Of a DNA stretch of 64,000 nt, positions 44,795-55,273 are shown one piece after another. The notes under the pieces are model-generated. The model was given only the letters and a program-made list of their open reading frames with translations. It did no database searches and had not been told where the DNA came from. Within the stretch, counting starts at the first letter, position 1, and each line of letters opens with the position of its first letter. The stretch is from Delftia tsuruhatensis NBRC 16741 (GTDB lineage Bacteria; Pseudomonadota; Gammaproteobacteria; Burkholderiales; Burkholderiaceae_C), in contig NZ_BCTO01000027.1 in NCBI RefSeq assembly GCF_001571325.1, positions 62,001 to 126,000 on the forward strand, written 5' to 3'. The translations under genes and the position numbers were made by a program.

Positions 44795-45403
44795 CTAGAT
44801 GTGCAGCATGGCCAGCCCGCCCACGCCAAGGCCCAGCGCTGCCACGCCGAGCATGGCGTATTCCAGCCATTTCTTCTTGGTCAGCAGCGCGATGGCTGCA
44901 AGGGCAATGGCGACCTGCAGCGCGGTGGTGGCCTGCGCCCAGCGGTGATGCAGGTGCATCTGCATCTCGGACTTCTCGTCCCATTGCCGGGCCTCTGCTT
45001 CCAGGCGGTCGGCATCGCGCTTGATGTCGTCCTTTTCCTTTTCGTAGCGCTCCACCTTGGCCTGGTAGGCCGCCCGCCTGTCCTCCGTGGTCGCCAGATC
45101 ACGCGCGAACTCGGACAGCGATTGCTTGGTGCTCTTGGCCTGGAAGAAGGCCCACTGGTTGGCCGCTTCGGTCTTCTTGATGGCTGCGTCGTTCTTGTAC
45201 AGCCCGGCATTGGCCTGGGTGGCGCCGCCCATGTACGCGAAGATGGCGCCCACCGTGGCGATGACTGCCGTGCACATGGCGATCTGGTTGGTCAGGCTGC
45301 CGCCGCCGATGCCGTGATGGGCGGTGTGGCCATGCTCGCCCTGGGCAGCATGTTCGAGTTCGTGATCGTGTGGGCCGTGGACGTGAAAGCCGCCGGAAGA
45401 CAT
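44795..45403 (-). CDS. DUF4337-family membrane protein
   Basis: 202 residues. A His-rich N-terminus (HVHGPHDHELEHAAQGEHGH) precedes a first helix (IAMCTAVIATVGAIFAYMG), a long charged coiled coil (about residues 70-150), then two C-terminal helices (ATTALQVAIALAAIALLT, and YAMLGVAALGLGVGGLAML). This is the layout of DUF4337. Function is unknown; the His-rich tail could bind metal. It is downstream of the light-regulated operon with a 100-bp gap. Confidence 0.78.
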   Translation of the reverse strand: MSSGGFHVHGPHDHELEHAAQGEHGHTAHHGIGGGSLTNQIAMCTAVIATVGAIFAYMGGATQANAGLYKNDAAIKKTEAANQWAFFQAKSTKQSLSEFARDLATTEDRRAAYQAKVERYEKEKDDIKRDADRLEAEARQWDEKSEMQMHLHHRWAQATTALQVAIALAAIALLTKKKWLEYAMLGVAALGLGVGGLAMLHI

Positions 45404-45503
45404 AGGTGCCAATTCCTTGATGCAATGGGGTGGCGCATTATGGGGCCGGCCTGGCGGCAATCCAGGGCTCCAGAATGTGCGGGGCGCATGGCCCGCTTGG
45501 AGG

Positions 45504-45683
45504 TCAGCGCCTTGGCTGACGGCCTGCAGATGAGGGAGTGGGATCAGGCGGCAGTCGCGCGGTGCGGCAGCGCTGCGAGCAGTATTTGACCTCGTCCCAA
45601 TCACGTGCCCATTTTTTGCGCCATGTGAACGCAAGACCGCAGCACGCACACAGCTTGGAGGGAAGGTGGGGCTTCTTGTGCAT
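45504..45683 (-). CDS. DUF2256 zinc-ribbon-like small protein
   Basis: 59 residues. [20 protein letters not shown] followed by [12 protein letters not shown] shows the two Cys pairs (CxxC and CxxxC) and the FTWRKKW core of DUF2256. These small proteins often accompany cryptochrome/photolyase genes and light-regulated clusters. It is the last gene of the litR operon, 20 bp after the flavoprotein gene. The ATG at 45683 starts the conserved [10 protein letters not shown]. Confidence 0.82.
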   Translation of the reverse strand: MHKKPHLPSKLCACCGLAFTWRKKWARDWDEVKYCSQRCRTARLPPDPTPSSAGRQPRR

Positions 45684-45703
45684 GGCGCGGGCGTTCCTGT
45701 GGT

Positions 45704-46762
45704 TCAGCGCGTCAGCGTGGCCAGGGCGCGCCGGGCCAGCGCCCGTCCGCTGAGCCAGGCGCCTTCGACGCCTGCGCCGCACATCCAGTCGCCGCACAGG
45801 CCCAGGCCCGCAGGCGCATCCCACCAGTAGCGGTTGACCAGGTGCGGCGCCGGCAGCGCATAGCGCCAGCGGTGGGCAGTGACGCGCAGGCCGCCTGGCA
45901 GAGAGTCGGACAGAGAGCCGGCCAGGGCCTCGAATGCCTGCAGCAGTTGCCGGGCCACGGATTCAGCGTCCGATTCGATGTGATCCTGGCTCCACCGTGC
46001 ACTGGCATGCAGTACCCAGGTCTGCTGCCCTTGTTGCCCTTGTTGCCCTTGCCGCCCTGGCTTGGCGCTGTCGCGTGCCACCCAGCACAGCGGGCCATCC
46101 GTGATTTCTGCCGCATCCCAGTCCAGCGGCAGGGGGGCGTCGGTGCGCAGCATGGCCACCCAGCAAGGCTGCATGCGTGCGCTGGCGGCCAGTGCCGCAG
46201 CATAGGGCGAGACCGGCTCCAGCAAGGCTGCCGCCTGCGGTGCAGGCACTGCCAGCACCAGGGCGCAGTATTCCGGCCCCATCTGCCCTTGTTCGGCACA
46301 GTGCACTGTCCAGCGGGCAGGCCCGTGCTGCAAATGCTGCACCGTGGCCTGCAGGTGCAGCCGTACGCCATGCCCCTGCTGTCCAAGCCGCTGGACAAGA
46401 AACGCTGCGGGAGAGGTCATGCGCGGCACGCCCACCCAGCGGTCGAGGCCTGCCTCTGCGGGCACCGCGTCTGTGCCCTGCAGGCACACTGCGCGCGGAC
46501 GCCAGGCGGCGACAACGCCGTGCTGCTCCCACTGGCGCACCTCCTGCACAAACTCCGGGTCCTGGGCTGCAAACGATGGGGCGCCGTGATCGCACTGCCA
46601 CGCACCCTGCAGATCCTGCGCGCGCCGTGTGCTCATGCGCCCGGATGGGCCTCGGCTTTTCTCGAAGATATCCACGCGGCAGCCAGCCTCGGCCAGCAAC
46701 TGTGCGCAGGCCAAACCCGCCATTCCTGCGCCGATCACCGCGACGGGGGGCAGGCTGTTCAC
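45704..46762 (-). CDS. FAD-dependent oxidoreductase, renalase-like (COG3380)
   Basis: 352 residues. The FAD motif [20 protein letters not shown] and [15 protein letters not shown] are characteristic of COG3380 proteins, distant relatives of renalase and amine oxidases. The C-terminal [20 protein letters not shown] completes the FAD site. Substrate unknown. A Gln/Gly tandem stretch is encoded by four 9-bp repeats at 46022-46057. It overlaps the lipocalin gene by 4 nt within an operon headed by a B12-type light sensor, so induction by light is likely. Confidence 0.86.
   Translation of the reverse strand: MNSLPPVAVIGAGMAGLACAQLLAEAGCRVDIFEKSRGPSGRMSTRRAQDLQGAWQCDHGAPSFAAQDPEFVQEVRQWEQHGVVAAWRPRAVCLQGTDAVPAEAGLDRWVGVPRMTSPAAFLVQRLGQQGHGVRLHLQATVQHLQHGPARWTVHCAEQGQMGPEYCALVLAVPAPQAAALLEPVSPYAAALAASARMQPCWVAMLRTDAPLPLDWDAAEITDGPLCWVARDSAKPGRQGQQGQQGQQTWVLHASARWSQDHIESDAESVARQLLQAFEALAGSLSDSLPGGLRVTAHRWRYALPAPHLVNRYWWDAPAGLGLCGDWMCGAGVEGAWLSGRALARRALATLTR
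46022..46057. repeat. 9-bp tandem repeat inside the flavoprotein gene
   Basis: Four units of about TTGTTGCCC, in frame, encode the GQQGQQGQQ stretch on the minus strand. Copy number probably varies between strains without shifting the frame. Confidence 0.85.
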
Positions 46763-47355
46763 AAGGCCTCCTGGCTGCGCGCTTCCTGGTGCCGATCATG
46801 GCTGACCCAGATCAGCGCGCCGGTATCGACGCCCAGTTCCGCGGCCTTGGCGACGATGGATTGCAGGGTCTGCGGGGGCAGTTTCGGCTCCCTGGCCAGT
46901 ATCCAGCAGTACTGCGTGTCCGGCCCGAGGACCAGCGCCCAGCGGTAGTCAGGGTCCAGGGCGGTCACATGGTAGCCGCCGTAGAACGGGCCGAAGAAGG
47001 AGACCTTGAGCGAAGCCGTGTCCGGCTTGCCCGTGAACAGGGCCTTGCCGACGGCGCGCTGCCACTGGCCCCGGGGCACGGAAAACCCCCGGTTCACCAC
47101 CTTCACGCTGCCGTCTGCCTGCGGCGTGTACTCGGCGGTCACATCGGTCATGCCCCGCTCGAAACCATGGTCCAGCCGTGCCAGTTCGTACCACAGGCCC
47201 TGGTAGCGCTGCAGGTCGAACGGTGAGACGGGCGTGACCGAGCCTGGCGGGCGCATGCTGGCGCAACCGCTGGCCAGCAGGCCGGCGCCAAGGGTCGCTG
47301 CCAGCAGGGTGCGCCGCCTGGCGATGAAGACGGGGCGGGGGGCGGGAAAGTTCAT
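46759..47355 (-). CDS. blc: Outer-membrane lipoprotein, lipocalin family (Blc-like)
   Basis: 198 residues. The signal sequence ends in a lipobox (LLASGC, Cys at about residue 30), so the protein is lipid-anchored. The lipocalin motif 1 is FDLQRYQGLWYELARLDHGF, and DPDYRWALVLGPDTQYCWIL is typical of bacterial Blc. Blc-type lipocalins bind lysophospholipids or fatty acids in envelope stress. ATG 47355 overlaps the litR stop and the stop overlaps the next gene, so the genes are co-translated. Confidence 0.88.
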   Translation of the reverse strand: MNFPAPRPVFIARRRTLLAATLGAGLLASGCASMRPPGSVTPVSPFDLQRYQGLWYELARLDHGFERGMTDVTAEYTPQADGSVKVVNRGFSVPRGQWQRAVGKALFTGKPDTASLKVSFFGPFYGGYHVTALDPDYRWALVLGPDTQYCWILAREPKLPPQTLQSIVAKAAELGVDTGALIWVSHDRHQEARSQEAL

Positions 47356-48335
47356 GCGGATGTCCTTGATGTTCTTGTCGCCTGCCGCCATCGGGCGACC
47401 AGCGGTTGCAGATCCGTGAGATGGCGCACCGGCGTGATGCCCGTGACCGGGCTGGAATAAAGCGCCGGGCATGCTCCACCGGCCCACAACTCGATGGCCG
47501 GCGGCAGGTGGCTGCGCAGCTCGCCCAGGCAAGCCTGCGCCATCGCTCCGTTGTGGGCGCTGCTGAAGCTCAGCCCCACGATGTCGGCGCGATGCGCCCG
47601 CGCGGCCTGTGCCACGTCGCCGATGGGCGTCTGGGTGCCCAGCGATACGCAGTTGCAGCCTTCCAGGGCCAGCAGGGCTTCGACCATGAGCAGGCCCAGT
47701 CCATGCATCTCCTGCGGCAGCGTGGTCAGCAACACCTTGGGCGCGGGCGGCGGGGAAGGCGGGATGAGCGAGGCGATCGCCTGCCTCAAGACGCCGGTGA
47801 GCACCTCGGTGTACAGGTGCTCTTCGAACACTTCAAAACGCCCCTGTGCCCAGAATTCACCGACCGCCGTGGTCAGCGGGGCCACGAGCGTGGTCACGAA
47901 ACCGGCCAGGCCCATGCGCGACTGGGCCAGGCTCAGGCAATGCCTGAGCTGGGCGGGATCATGTGCGGCAATGGCGTTGAGCATGGGTGCGAAGCGTTCA
48001 GAGTCTGCTGCATTCTCTGAATTTGTCCTGGACAAATCCATGGCTGGCGAGGTGTCGGCGCGGGCCAGCAGCGCCTGCAGGCCGTCCAGGTCCACCCCCA
48101 TCAGCTTGCTGGGGCGCAGCCCCGTATCCATGAGCCGCCGGATCAGGGTCAGTTGTCGAACCTGGTCTGCCGGGTAGCGGCGATCGCCTGCCGAATCCCG
48201 TTCAGGCCTTGGAAAGCCGTAGCGTCTTTCCCAGACACGCAGGGTGTCCTTGGCAAGTCCGGTCTCGCGTTCGACGGCCGAGATGGGCAGCCCGGGGCCA
48301 GGCGCCAAAGGCAGGGGGTCAGAAAGTGGCGTCAT
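47352..48335 (-). CDS. litR: B12-dependent light-responsive MerR-type regulator (LitR/CarH family)
   Basis: About 327 residues. The N-terminal MerR DNA-binding domain is ISAVERETGLAKDTLRVWER. The middle helical bundle carries W-x9-EH (WAQGRFEVFEEH), the signature that caps adenosylcobalamin in CarH/LitR photoreceptors. The C-terminal B12-binding domain has the His ligand in PQEMHGLGLLM. These proteins repress in the dark with AdoB12 bound and release DNA when light breaks the cobalamin. It heads an operon with blc, a flavoprotein and DUF2256. Start is ATG 48335 or the in-frame ATG 48365; neither has a strong ribosome site. Confidence 0.88.
   Translation of the reverse strand: MTPLSDPLPLAPGPGLPISAVERETGLAKDTLRVWERRYGFPRPERDSAGDRRYPADQVRQLTLIRRLMDTGLRPSKLMGVDLDGLQALLARADTSPAMDLSRTNSENAADSERFAPMLNAIAAHDPAQLRHCLSLAQSRMGLAGFVTTLVAPLTTAVGEFWAQGRFEVFEEHLYTEVLTGVLRQAIASLIPPSPPPAPKVLLTTLPQEMHGLGLLMVEALLALEGCNCVSLGTQTPIGDVAQAARAHRADIVGLSFSSAHNGAMAQACLGELRSHLPPAIELWAGGACPALYSSPVTGITPVRHLTDLQPLVARWRQATRTSRTSA
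48021..48037. promoter_or_regulatory. Palindrome inside litR matching the operator half-site
   Basis: ATTTGTCC-T-GGACAAAT is a perfect inverted repeat (8-bp arms) inside the litR coding region. Its half-site GGACAAA is the same as in the promoter operator, so it may be an auxiliary binding site. Confidence 0.5.
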
Positions 48336-48394
48336 TGATCTGAAGGGAACAAAACGTCCGGCCATGGCCGGAATGTTTTGAGGGATTTTGCGAA

Positions 48395-48422
48395 TTGTCT
48401 AGGACAAAAATATGTTTTGTCC
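48395..48422. promoter_or_regulatory. Operator cluster at the litR promoter
   Basis: TTGTC-TA-GGACAA (48395-48408) overlaps the perfect repeat GGACAAAA-5 nt-TTTTGTCC (48402-48422), giving three half-sites in 28 bp. On the minus strand TTGGAC and TAGACA, 17 bp apart, form a possible litR promoter embedded in the cluster. This is the layout expected for autorepression by LitR. Confidence 0.75.
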
Positions 48423-48603
48423 AATATATTACATAGAGAAACAAAGCACAGGCCCGCTGGCCGCCACCCGGCAGCCGCTGGCGCGAGTGCTCTGTAGATC
48501 CCGGCCAGGAGATGACGGCCCCAGGCGCAGGCGAGGCTTGACATCGTGATCGCCGCGCCCGTGTGCAGTCTTTCCGGCTACGCAGTCCGTACCGATGATC
48601 ATC

Positions 48604-50169
48604 ATGAATTTGTCCAACTGGCCACTGGCCCGCCGTCTCGCAGCTGCCTTCGCATGCGTCATCGCCATTTTTCTTCTTGTCATCGCGCTGGCCGTGAGCA
48701 GCCAGGCCCGGCTCAAGGAGGCCCAGCAATGGAACGAGCACACCTTCAAGGTGATGTCCCAGGGACAGCGCATGCTCACGGGCATGGTCAACATGGAGAC
48801 GGCCTCGCGGGGCTATCTCCTGTCGGGCGACTCCCGTTTTCTGGCCCCCTGGGATGAAGGACTCAAGGAGTTCGAGGCCTCCTGGCAGGAGGCCGTACGC
48901 CTGACCGAGGACAACCCCGCCCAGCAGCGCCGGCTCGACGGTATCCGGCTGCGCCACCGTGAATTCGTGCAGGCGGTGCAGCCGCTGCAGGCGCTGCGGC
49001 GGCAAGTTCAGGATGGCACGGCGACGGTCGAGGATCTGGTTCGCGAGTTCTCCCTGGGGCGCGAGAAGGCGGCCATGGATGGGCTGCGCGCACTGCAGGC
49101 GGACCTGGTGCGGGAGGAGGAGCAGCTCATGGCCGAGCGCCTGACGCGCACCGAGTCGCTGGCGGCAATGACGCTGGCGTTCGAGCTGGGGGGCGCGCTG
49201 GTGGCCGTTGTGCTGGCCGCTCTGCTGGGTACCTGGGTCACGCGCTCCATCACCGGCCCCATCGGCCGGGCCATCCAGGTGGCACGCGCGGTGGCCTGCG
49301 GGGATCTGACGCAGCGGGTGGAGGCCACCACCCACGATGAAGTGGGGACCCTGCTGCGCAGCCTCGGCGAGATGAGTGATGCGCTATCGCAGGTCGTGGC
49401 CGTCGTGCGCAGCGGCAGCGAATCCGTGGCGAGTGCAAGCACCCAGATTGCCCAGGGCAACACCGACCTGTCCTTGCGAACCGAAAGCCAGGCCAGCGCG
49501 CTTGAACAAACTGCGGCCTCCATGGAGCAGCTCGGAGCGACCGTGACCCAGAACGCAGAGGGAGCGGGCAAGGCCAACGCGCTCGCGCAGCAGGCCAGCG
49601 GCGTGGCCGGGCAGGCGGGCGAGGTGGTCACCCAGGTCGTGGACACGATGAAGGGCATCAGTGAAAGTTCGCGCCGCATCGCCGACATCATCAACGTCAT
49701 TGACGGCATCGCGTTCCAGACCAACATCCTGGCGCTGAACGCTGCGGTGGAGGCTGCACGTGCCGGTGAACAGGGCCGCGGCTTCGCTGTGGTGGCCTCC
49801 GAGGTCCGCAGCCTGGCCGGCCGCAGCGCGGCGGCGGCCAAGGAGATCAAGGCCCTGATCTCCGACAGCGTCGAGCGGGTCGAACAGGGCTCTGTGCTGG
49901 CCGACCGCGCGGGGGGCACCATGGCTGAAGTGGTGATGAGCATACGCAGCGTCACCGACCTCATGGGCGAGATCAGCGCGGCTTCTGCCGAACAACGCAG
50001 CGGCGTGGCACAAGTGGGCGAGGCGGTCACGCAGATGGACCAGGCGACGCAGCAAAACGCGGCCCTGGTGGAGGAAATGGCGGCGGCAGCCACGAGCCTG
50101 CGCCAGCAGGCGCATGACCTTGTGCAGTCCGTGAGCGTTTTTCGCCTGGGGCCTCAAGCGCAGGGTTGA
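48604..50169 (+). CDS. Methyl-accepting chemotaxis protein with CHASE3-like sensor
   Basis: About 521 residues. One membrane helix near the N-terminus ([20 protein letters not shown]), a periplasmic four-helix CHASE3-like domain with [20 protein letters not shown], a second helix at about 190-210, a HAMP domain, and the signalling hairpin with [20 protein letters not shown]. It should report to CheA/CheW. The ligand is unknown; no chemotaxis genes are adjacent. ATG 48595 three codons upstream is an alternative start. The stop lies within an 11-bp tandem repeat. Confidence 0.9.
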   Translation: MNLSNWPLARRLAAAFACVIAIFLLVIALAVSSQARLKEAQQWNEHTFKVMSQGQRMLTGMVNMETASRGYLLSGDSRFLAPWDEGLKEFEASWQEAVRLTEDNPAQQRRLDGIRLRHREFVQAVQPLQALRRQVQDGTATVEDLVREFSLGREKAAMDGLRALQADLVREEEQLMAERLTRTESLAAMTLAFELGGALVAVVLAALLGTWVTRSITGPIGRAIQVARAVACGDLTQRVEATTHDEVGTLLRSLGEMSDALSQVVAVVRSGSESVASASTQIAQGNTDLSLRTESQASALEQTAASMEQLGATVTQNAEGAGKANALAQQASGVAGQAGEVVTQVVDTMKGISESSRRIADIINVIDGIAFQTNILALNAAVEAARAGEQGRGFAVVASEVRSLAGRSAAAAKEIKALISDSVERVEQGSVLADRAGGTMAEVVMSIRSVTDLMGEISAASAEQRSGVAQVGEAVTQMDQATQQNAALVEEMAAAATSLRQQAHDLVQSVSVFRLGPQAQG

Positions 50170-50214
50170 AGCAGGGTTGAGGCAGGGTTGGCGCAGGGGT
50201 GAGGCAGGGTTGAT
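50160..50214. repeat. 11-bp tandem repeat overlapping the chemoreceptor stop
   Basis: Five near-identical units of GCAGGGTTGAG, beginning in the last codons of the chemoreceptor gene; the first unit contains its TGA stop. No function is evident; slippage could change the C-terminus only slightly because every unit carries TGA. Confidence 0.85.
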
Positions 50215-50416
50215 GCACCGGGTGAAGACACGGTGCGGGACCCTGGGAGAGCGGGCCCCTCTACAGGCGCCGGAGCATCAGCCGCTGCTGCCGTCCTGCC
50301 CGGGCCCGGCCGGCGTTCAAACAGTTGCGCCATGGCCCGGGAGGGCCGGAGCCCGCAGATCGCGCCATCCGGTTTTCCGAACGGCGCCTGCATTTCATTG
50401 TTCGGATTTCCGTTCC

Positions 50417-50438
50417 ACCTTATGCATAAAAGTAAGGT
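50417..50438. promoter_or_regulatory. Candidate DctD upstream activator site
   Basis: ACCTTA and TAAGGT are perfect arms 10 bp apart, about 50 bp before the sigma-54 promoter of dctA. The position suits an enhancer for DctD, but I cannot match it to a published consensus with certainty. Confidence 0.45.
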
Positions 50439-50489
50439 CGATATAGGCGAATCAAGCAGTTAGCGCGCGGCGCAGGTGCCGGATGCGGC

Positions 50490-50505
50490 TGGCACGGTCT
50501 GTGCA
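50490..50505 (+). promoter_or_regulatory. Sigma-54 promoter of dctA
   Basis: TGGCACGGTCTGTGCA has the -24 GG and -12 GC separated by 10 nt and matches the consensus TGGCACG-N4-TTGCA at all but one position. Transcription would start near 50517, leaving a leader of about 130 nt before dctA. This fits control by the NtrC-type regulator DctD encoded downstream. Confidence 0.83.
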
Positions 50506-50648
50506 CTGTCAGGCGCAGGCCACGTGCGTCGTGGTTGTGTGTGCAGGGAGACAAGCCCGTCTTCGCAATGGCATCCGGCAGAGGCCCGGGGGCTGCGGCG
50601 GACCGGGCTCGCTTGCAAGACCGAAATACGTCCAACGAAAAAATCCGC

Positions 50649-51956
50649 ATGAAATTCAATCGCTTGACCACCATGGTGCTCGTGGCCATGGTCCTCGGCG
50701 TGCTGGTGGGCTATGCCTGCAACAGCTACGCGCCCACGCCCGAGGCCGCCAAGGAAATCGCCAGCTACTTCGGCATCCTCACCGATGTCTTCCTGCGCAT
50801 GATCAAAATGATCATCGCGCCCCTGGTGTTCGCCACCCTGGTGTCGGGCCTGGCCAACATGGGCGACGCCAAGGCCGTGGGCCGCATCGGCGGCCGCGCG
50901 CTGGGCTGGTTCGTCGTGGCCTCGTTCTGCTCGCTGGCCATCGGCCTGATCTATGCAAACGTGCTGCAGCCCGGCCATGGCCTGAGCGTGGCCCTGCCGT
51001 CGTCGGCCGAAGGGCTGAACCTCAAGACCTCGGCGCTGAACCTCAAGGACTTCATCGCCCACGTGTTCCCCAAGAACATCTTCGAGGCCATGGCGACCAA
51101 CGAGGTGCTGCAGATCCTGGTGTTCGCGCTGTTCTTCGGCATTGCGCTGGGCAACCTGCACAACCAGGCCGCGCGTTCCATGGTGGGCCTGATGGACGAA
51201 GTGGTCCACATCATGCTCAAGGTCACCGACTACGTGATGCGCTTCGCCCCCGTGGGCGTGTTCGGCGCCGTGGCCGGCACCATCACCATCCATGGCCTGG
51301 GCATGCTGTCGGTGTTCGGCAAGTTCATGCTGTGCTTCTACCTGGCCCTGGCCACGCTGTGGGTGCTGCTGATCGTGGCCGGCTACGTCGTGCTGGGCCG
51401 TGACATCTTCCGCCTGCTGAACCTGATCCGCGGCCCGCTGCTGGTGGGCTTTTCCACGGCCAGCAGCGAATCGACCTATCCCAAGCTGATGGAGCAGCTG
51501 GAGAAGTTCGGCATCAAGCCGCGCATCATCGGCTTCGTGCTGCCGCTGGGCTACTCGTTCAATCTCGATGGCTCCATGGTCTACACCACCTTCCTGGCCA
51601 TCTTCATCGCCCAGGCCTACGGCATCGACATGACGCTGACGGCCCAGATCACCATGCTGCTGGTGCTGATGGTCTCCAGCAAGGGCATTGCCGGCGTGCC
51701 GCGCGCCTCGCTGGTGGTGGTGGCCGCCGTGCTGCCCATGTTCGGCCTGCCCGAGGCCGGCATCCTGCTGATCCTGGGCATCGACCATTTCCTGGACATG
51801 GGCCGCACGCTGACCAATGTGCTGGGCAATGCCATTGCCACGGCCGTGGTGGCCAAGTGGGAAGGCGCGGTCGATCCGAATGCCACCACGGACGACGACG
51901 AGTCGCTGCTGCCCATGGAGCACTCCCAGGAAGGGCGGCCCGCTGTCTCGGCCTGA
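50649..51956 (+). CDS. dctA: C4-dicarboxylate transporter
   Basis: 435 residues of the DAACS family (cation-coupled dicarboxylate/glutamate symporters), with eight helices and two re-entrant loops. FGILTDVFLRMIKMIIAPLV, STASSESTYPKLMEQLEKFG, LPLGYSFNLDGSMVYTTFLA and LGIDHFLDMGRTLTNVLGN are textbook DctA motifs. It imports succinate, fumarate and malate. A sigma-54 promoter lies upstream and the DctB/DctD pair follows, which makes the dicarboxylate specificity more secure than sequence alone. The start at ATG 50649 has only a weak A-rich ribosome site. Confidence 0.92.
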   Translation: MKFNRLTTMVLVAMVLGVLVGYACNSYAPTPEAAKEIASYFGILTDVFLRMIKMIIAPLVFATLVSGLANMGDAKAVGRIGGRALGWFVVASFCSLAIGLIYANVLQPGHGLSVALPSSAEGLNLKTSALNLKDFIAHVFPKNIFEAMATNEVLQILVFALFFGIALGNLHNQAARSMVGLMDEVVHIMLKVTDYVMRFAPVGVFGAVAGTITIHGLGMLSVFGKFMLCFYLALATLWVLLIVAGYVVLGRDIFRLLNLIRGPLLVGFSTASSESTYPKLMEQLEKFGIKPRIIGFVLPLGYSFNLDGSMVYTTFLAIFIAQAYGIDMTLTAQITMLLVLMVSSKGIAGVPRASLVVVAAVLPMFGLPEAGILLILGIDHFLDMGRTLTNVLGNAIATAVVAKWEGAVDPNATTDDDESLLPMEHSQEGRPAVSA

Positions 51957-52002
51957 GGCCCAGGCGGCGCTGGGGGGCACTGATAACATTGGTGCCTTCA
52001 CC

Positions 52003-53879
52003 ATGCCCGCCCGCCGCCCCCTGCGCCAGCTCATCCTGCTTTTGCTGTGGCTCGCCCTGAGCGGGCTGAGCGGCTGGGGTGCGTACCTGATGGCGCAGCG
52101 GCTGGGCATCGCCGATCTGCGTGCCACGGGCATGCACCGGCTGGAGCTGTACGGCGCCAGCCTGCAGCGCGAGATCGGCAAGTACGCCTTCCTGCCCGAC
52201 GTGCTGGCACTGGAAGGCAATGTGCAAAGGCTGCTGGCCGAGCCCGGCGACGAGCAGCTCACCAACCGCGTCAACGCCTACCTGGAGCAGCTCAACGACC
52301 GCGCGGGCACGCTGACCGCCTACCTGGTCGATGCGCGCGGCCACGTCGTGGCCTCCAGCAACTGGCGGCGCTCCGACAGCTACATGGGCGAGGACCTGAG
52401 CTTTCGCCCCTACTACCGCACGGCCATGGCCACGGGCAGCGCGCGCTTCTTCGGCATTGGCACCACGCGCGGCGAGCCCGGCTACTACCTGGCCTCCACC
52501 CTGGGCGACGACACCCACACGCTGGGCGTGGCCGTGGTCAAGGTCAGCCTGGACCAGCTGGAGCAATCGTGGTCCACGGTGGAGGCGCCCGTGCTGGTGG
52601 GCGACGAGAACGGCGTCGTCATCCTGGGCACGGTCTCCGACTGGAAATTCACCACCTTGCGCACGCTGGACGAGGGCACGCGCGCCGCCTTCGACCACAC
52701 GCGCCAGTACAACCGCCGCGCGCTGGAGCCGCTGGGCCTGCAGGTGCTGCGCGACCTGGGCCAGGGCGCGCGCCTGGTGCGCATTGCCCGCCATGGCGAG
52801 GAATCGCCAGGCTCGGTCTACCCGGTCAGCGGCCGCTTCCTGGCCCAGTCGCGCCAGCTGCCTGGCACGCCCTGGACGATCACCGTGCTCTCGCACCTGG
52901 AGCAGGTCGACCAGCTGGCCCAGAGCCGCGCGCTGGCCGCGGCCGTGGGCGCGGCCTTTGTGTTGCTGCTGGCCATGATGGTCAACGAGCGCCGCCGCCA
53001 CCTGCGCGACCGGCTGGCCGCGCGCGAGGCGCTGCAGGCCGCGCACGACGAGCTCGAGCGCAAGGTGGAGCAGCGCACGGCCGACCTGTCGGCCGCCAAC
53101 GAGGCGCTGCAGGCCGAGGTGGCCGAGCGCACCCACGCCGAGGCCACGCTGCGCGCCGCCCAGGACGAACTGGTGCAGGCCGGCAAGCTGGCCGTGATAG
53201 GCCAGCTGTCCACGGGCGTGGCCCATGAACTCAATCAGCCGCTGACGGCGCTGCGCACCCTGGCCGGCAACAGCCAGCGCTTTCTGGAGCGCGGCGATAC
53301 CGAAACCACGCGCGTGAACCTGGAGCGCATGGCGCAGCTGGCCGACCGCATGGGCCGCATCACCGGCCAGCTGCGCAACTTCGCGCGCAAGTCCAGCGGC
53401 GCCAGCCAGGCCGTGCCGCTGGCGCATGCGCTGGACAATGCGCTGGCGGTGCTGGAGTCGCGCGTGGCCGAGACCGGCGCCCGCATCCTGCGCGATGACG
53501 GCGTGCCCGAGGCCGTGGCCTGGTGCGACCGCAACCGCATCGAGCAGGTGCTGATCAACCTGATCAACAACTCCCTGGACGCCATGCGCGGCCAGCCCGC
53601 GCCCTGCCTGGAGCTGGCCTGCGCCGTGGCCGATGGCCGCGCCCAGGTCACCGTGCGCGACCACGGGCCGGGCCTGAGCGAAGCGGCGCAGGCCCATCTG
53701 TTCCAGCCGTTTTTCACCACCAAGGAAGAGGGCGTGGGCCTGGGCCTGGGGCTGGCGCTGTCGGCCGGCATCGTGCGTGAATGCGGCGGCACGCTGACGG
53801 GCAGCAACCATCCGGGCGGCGGCGCCGTCTTCACGCTGAGCCTGGCCCTGGCTCCCTCCACACCCTCTGCCGACACACC

Positions 53880-53883
<4 letters not shown>
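52003..53883 (+). CDS. dctB: C4-dicarboxylate sensor histidine kinase
   Basis: 626 residues. Helix 1 is at about 9-27 and helix 2 at about 309-327, enclosing a periplasmic tandem-PAS sensor (for example AYLVDARGHVVASSNWRR and EDLSFRPYYRTAM, typical of DctB). A coiled coil leads to the HisKA domain with the phospho-acceptor in VAHELNQPL (His about 408) and an HATPase domain with LINLINNSLDA, DHGPGL and GLGLGLA. It phosphorylates DctD in response to C4-dicarboxylates. Its stop overlaps dctD by 4 nt. Confidence 0.92.
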
Positions 53884-55226
<1,343 letters not shown>

Positions 55227-55273
55227 GGGCTGGTTGCCCGCCTCCAACCCGGATTTTCGGGAAACGGCTTGGC

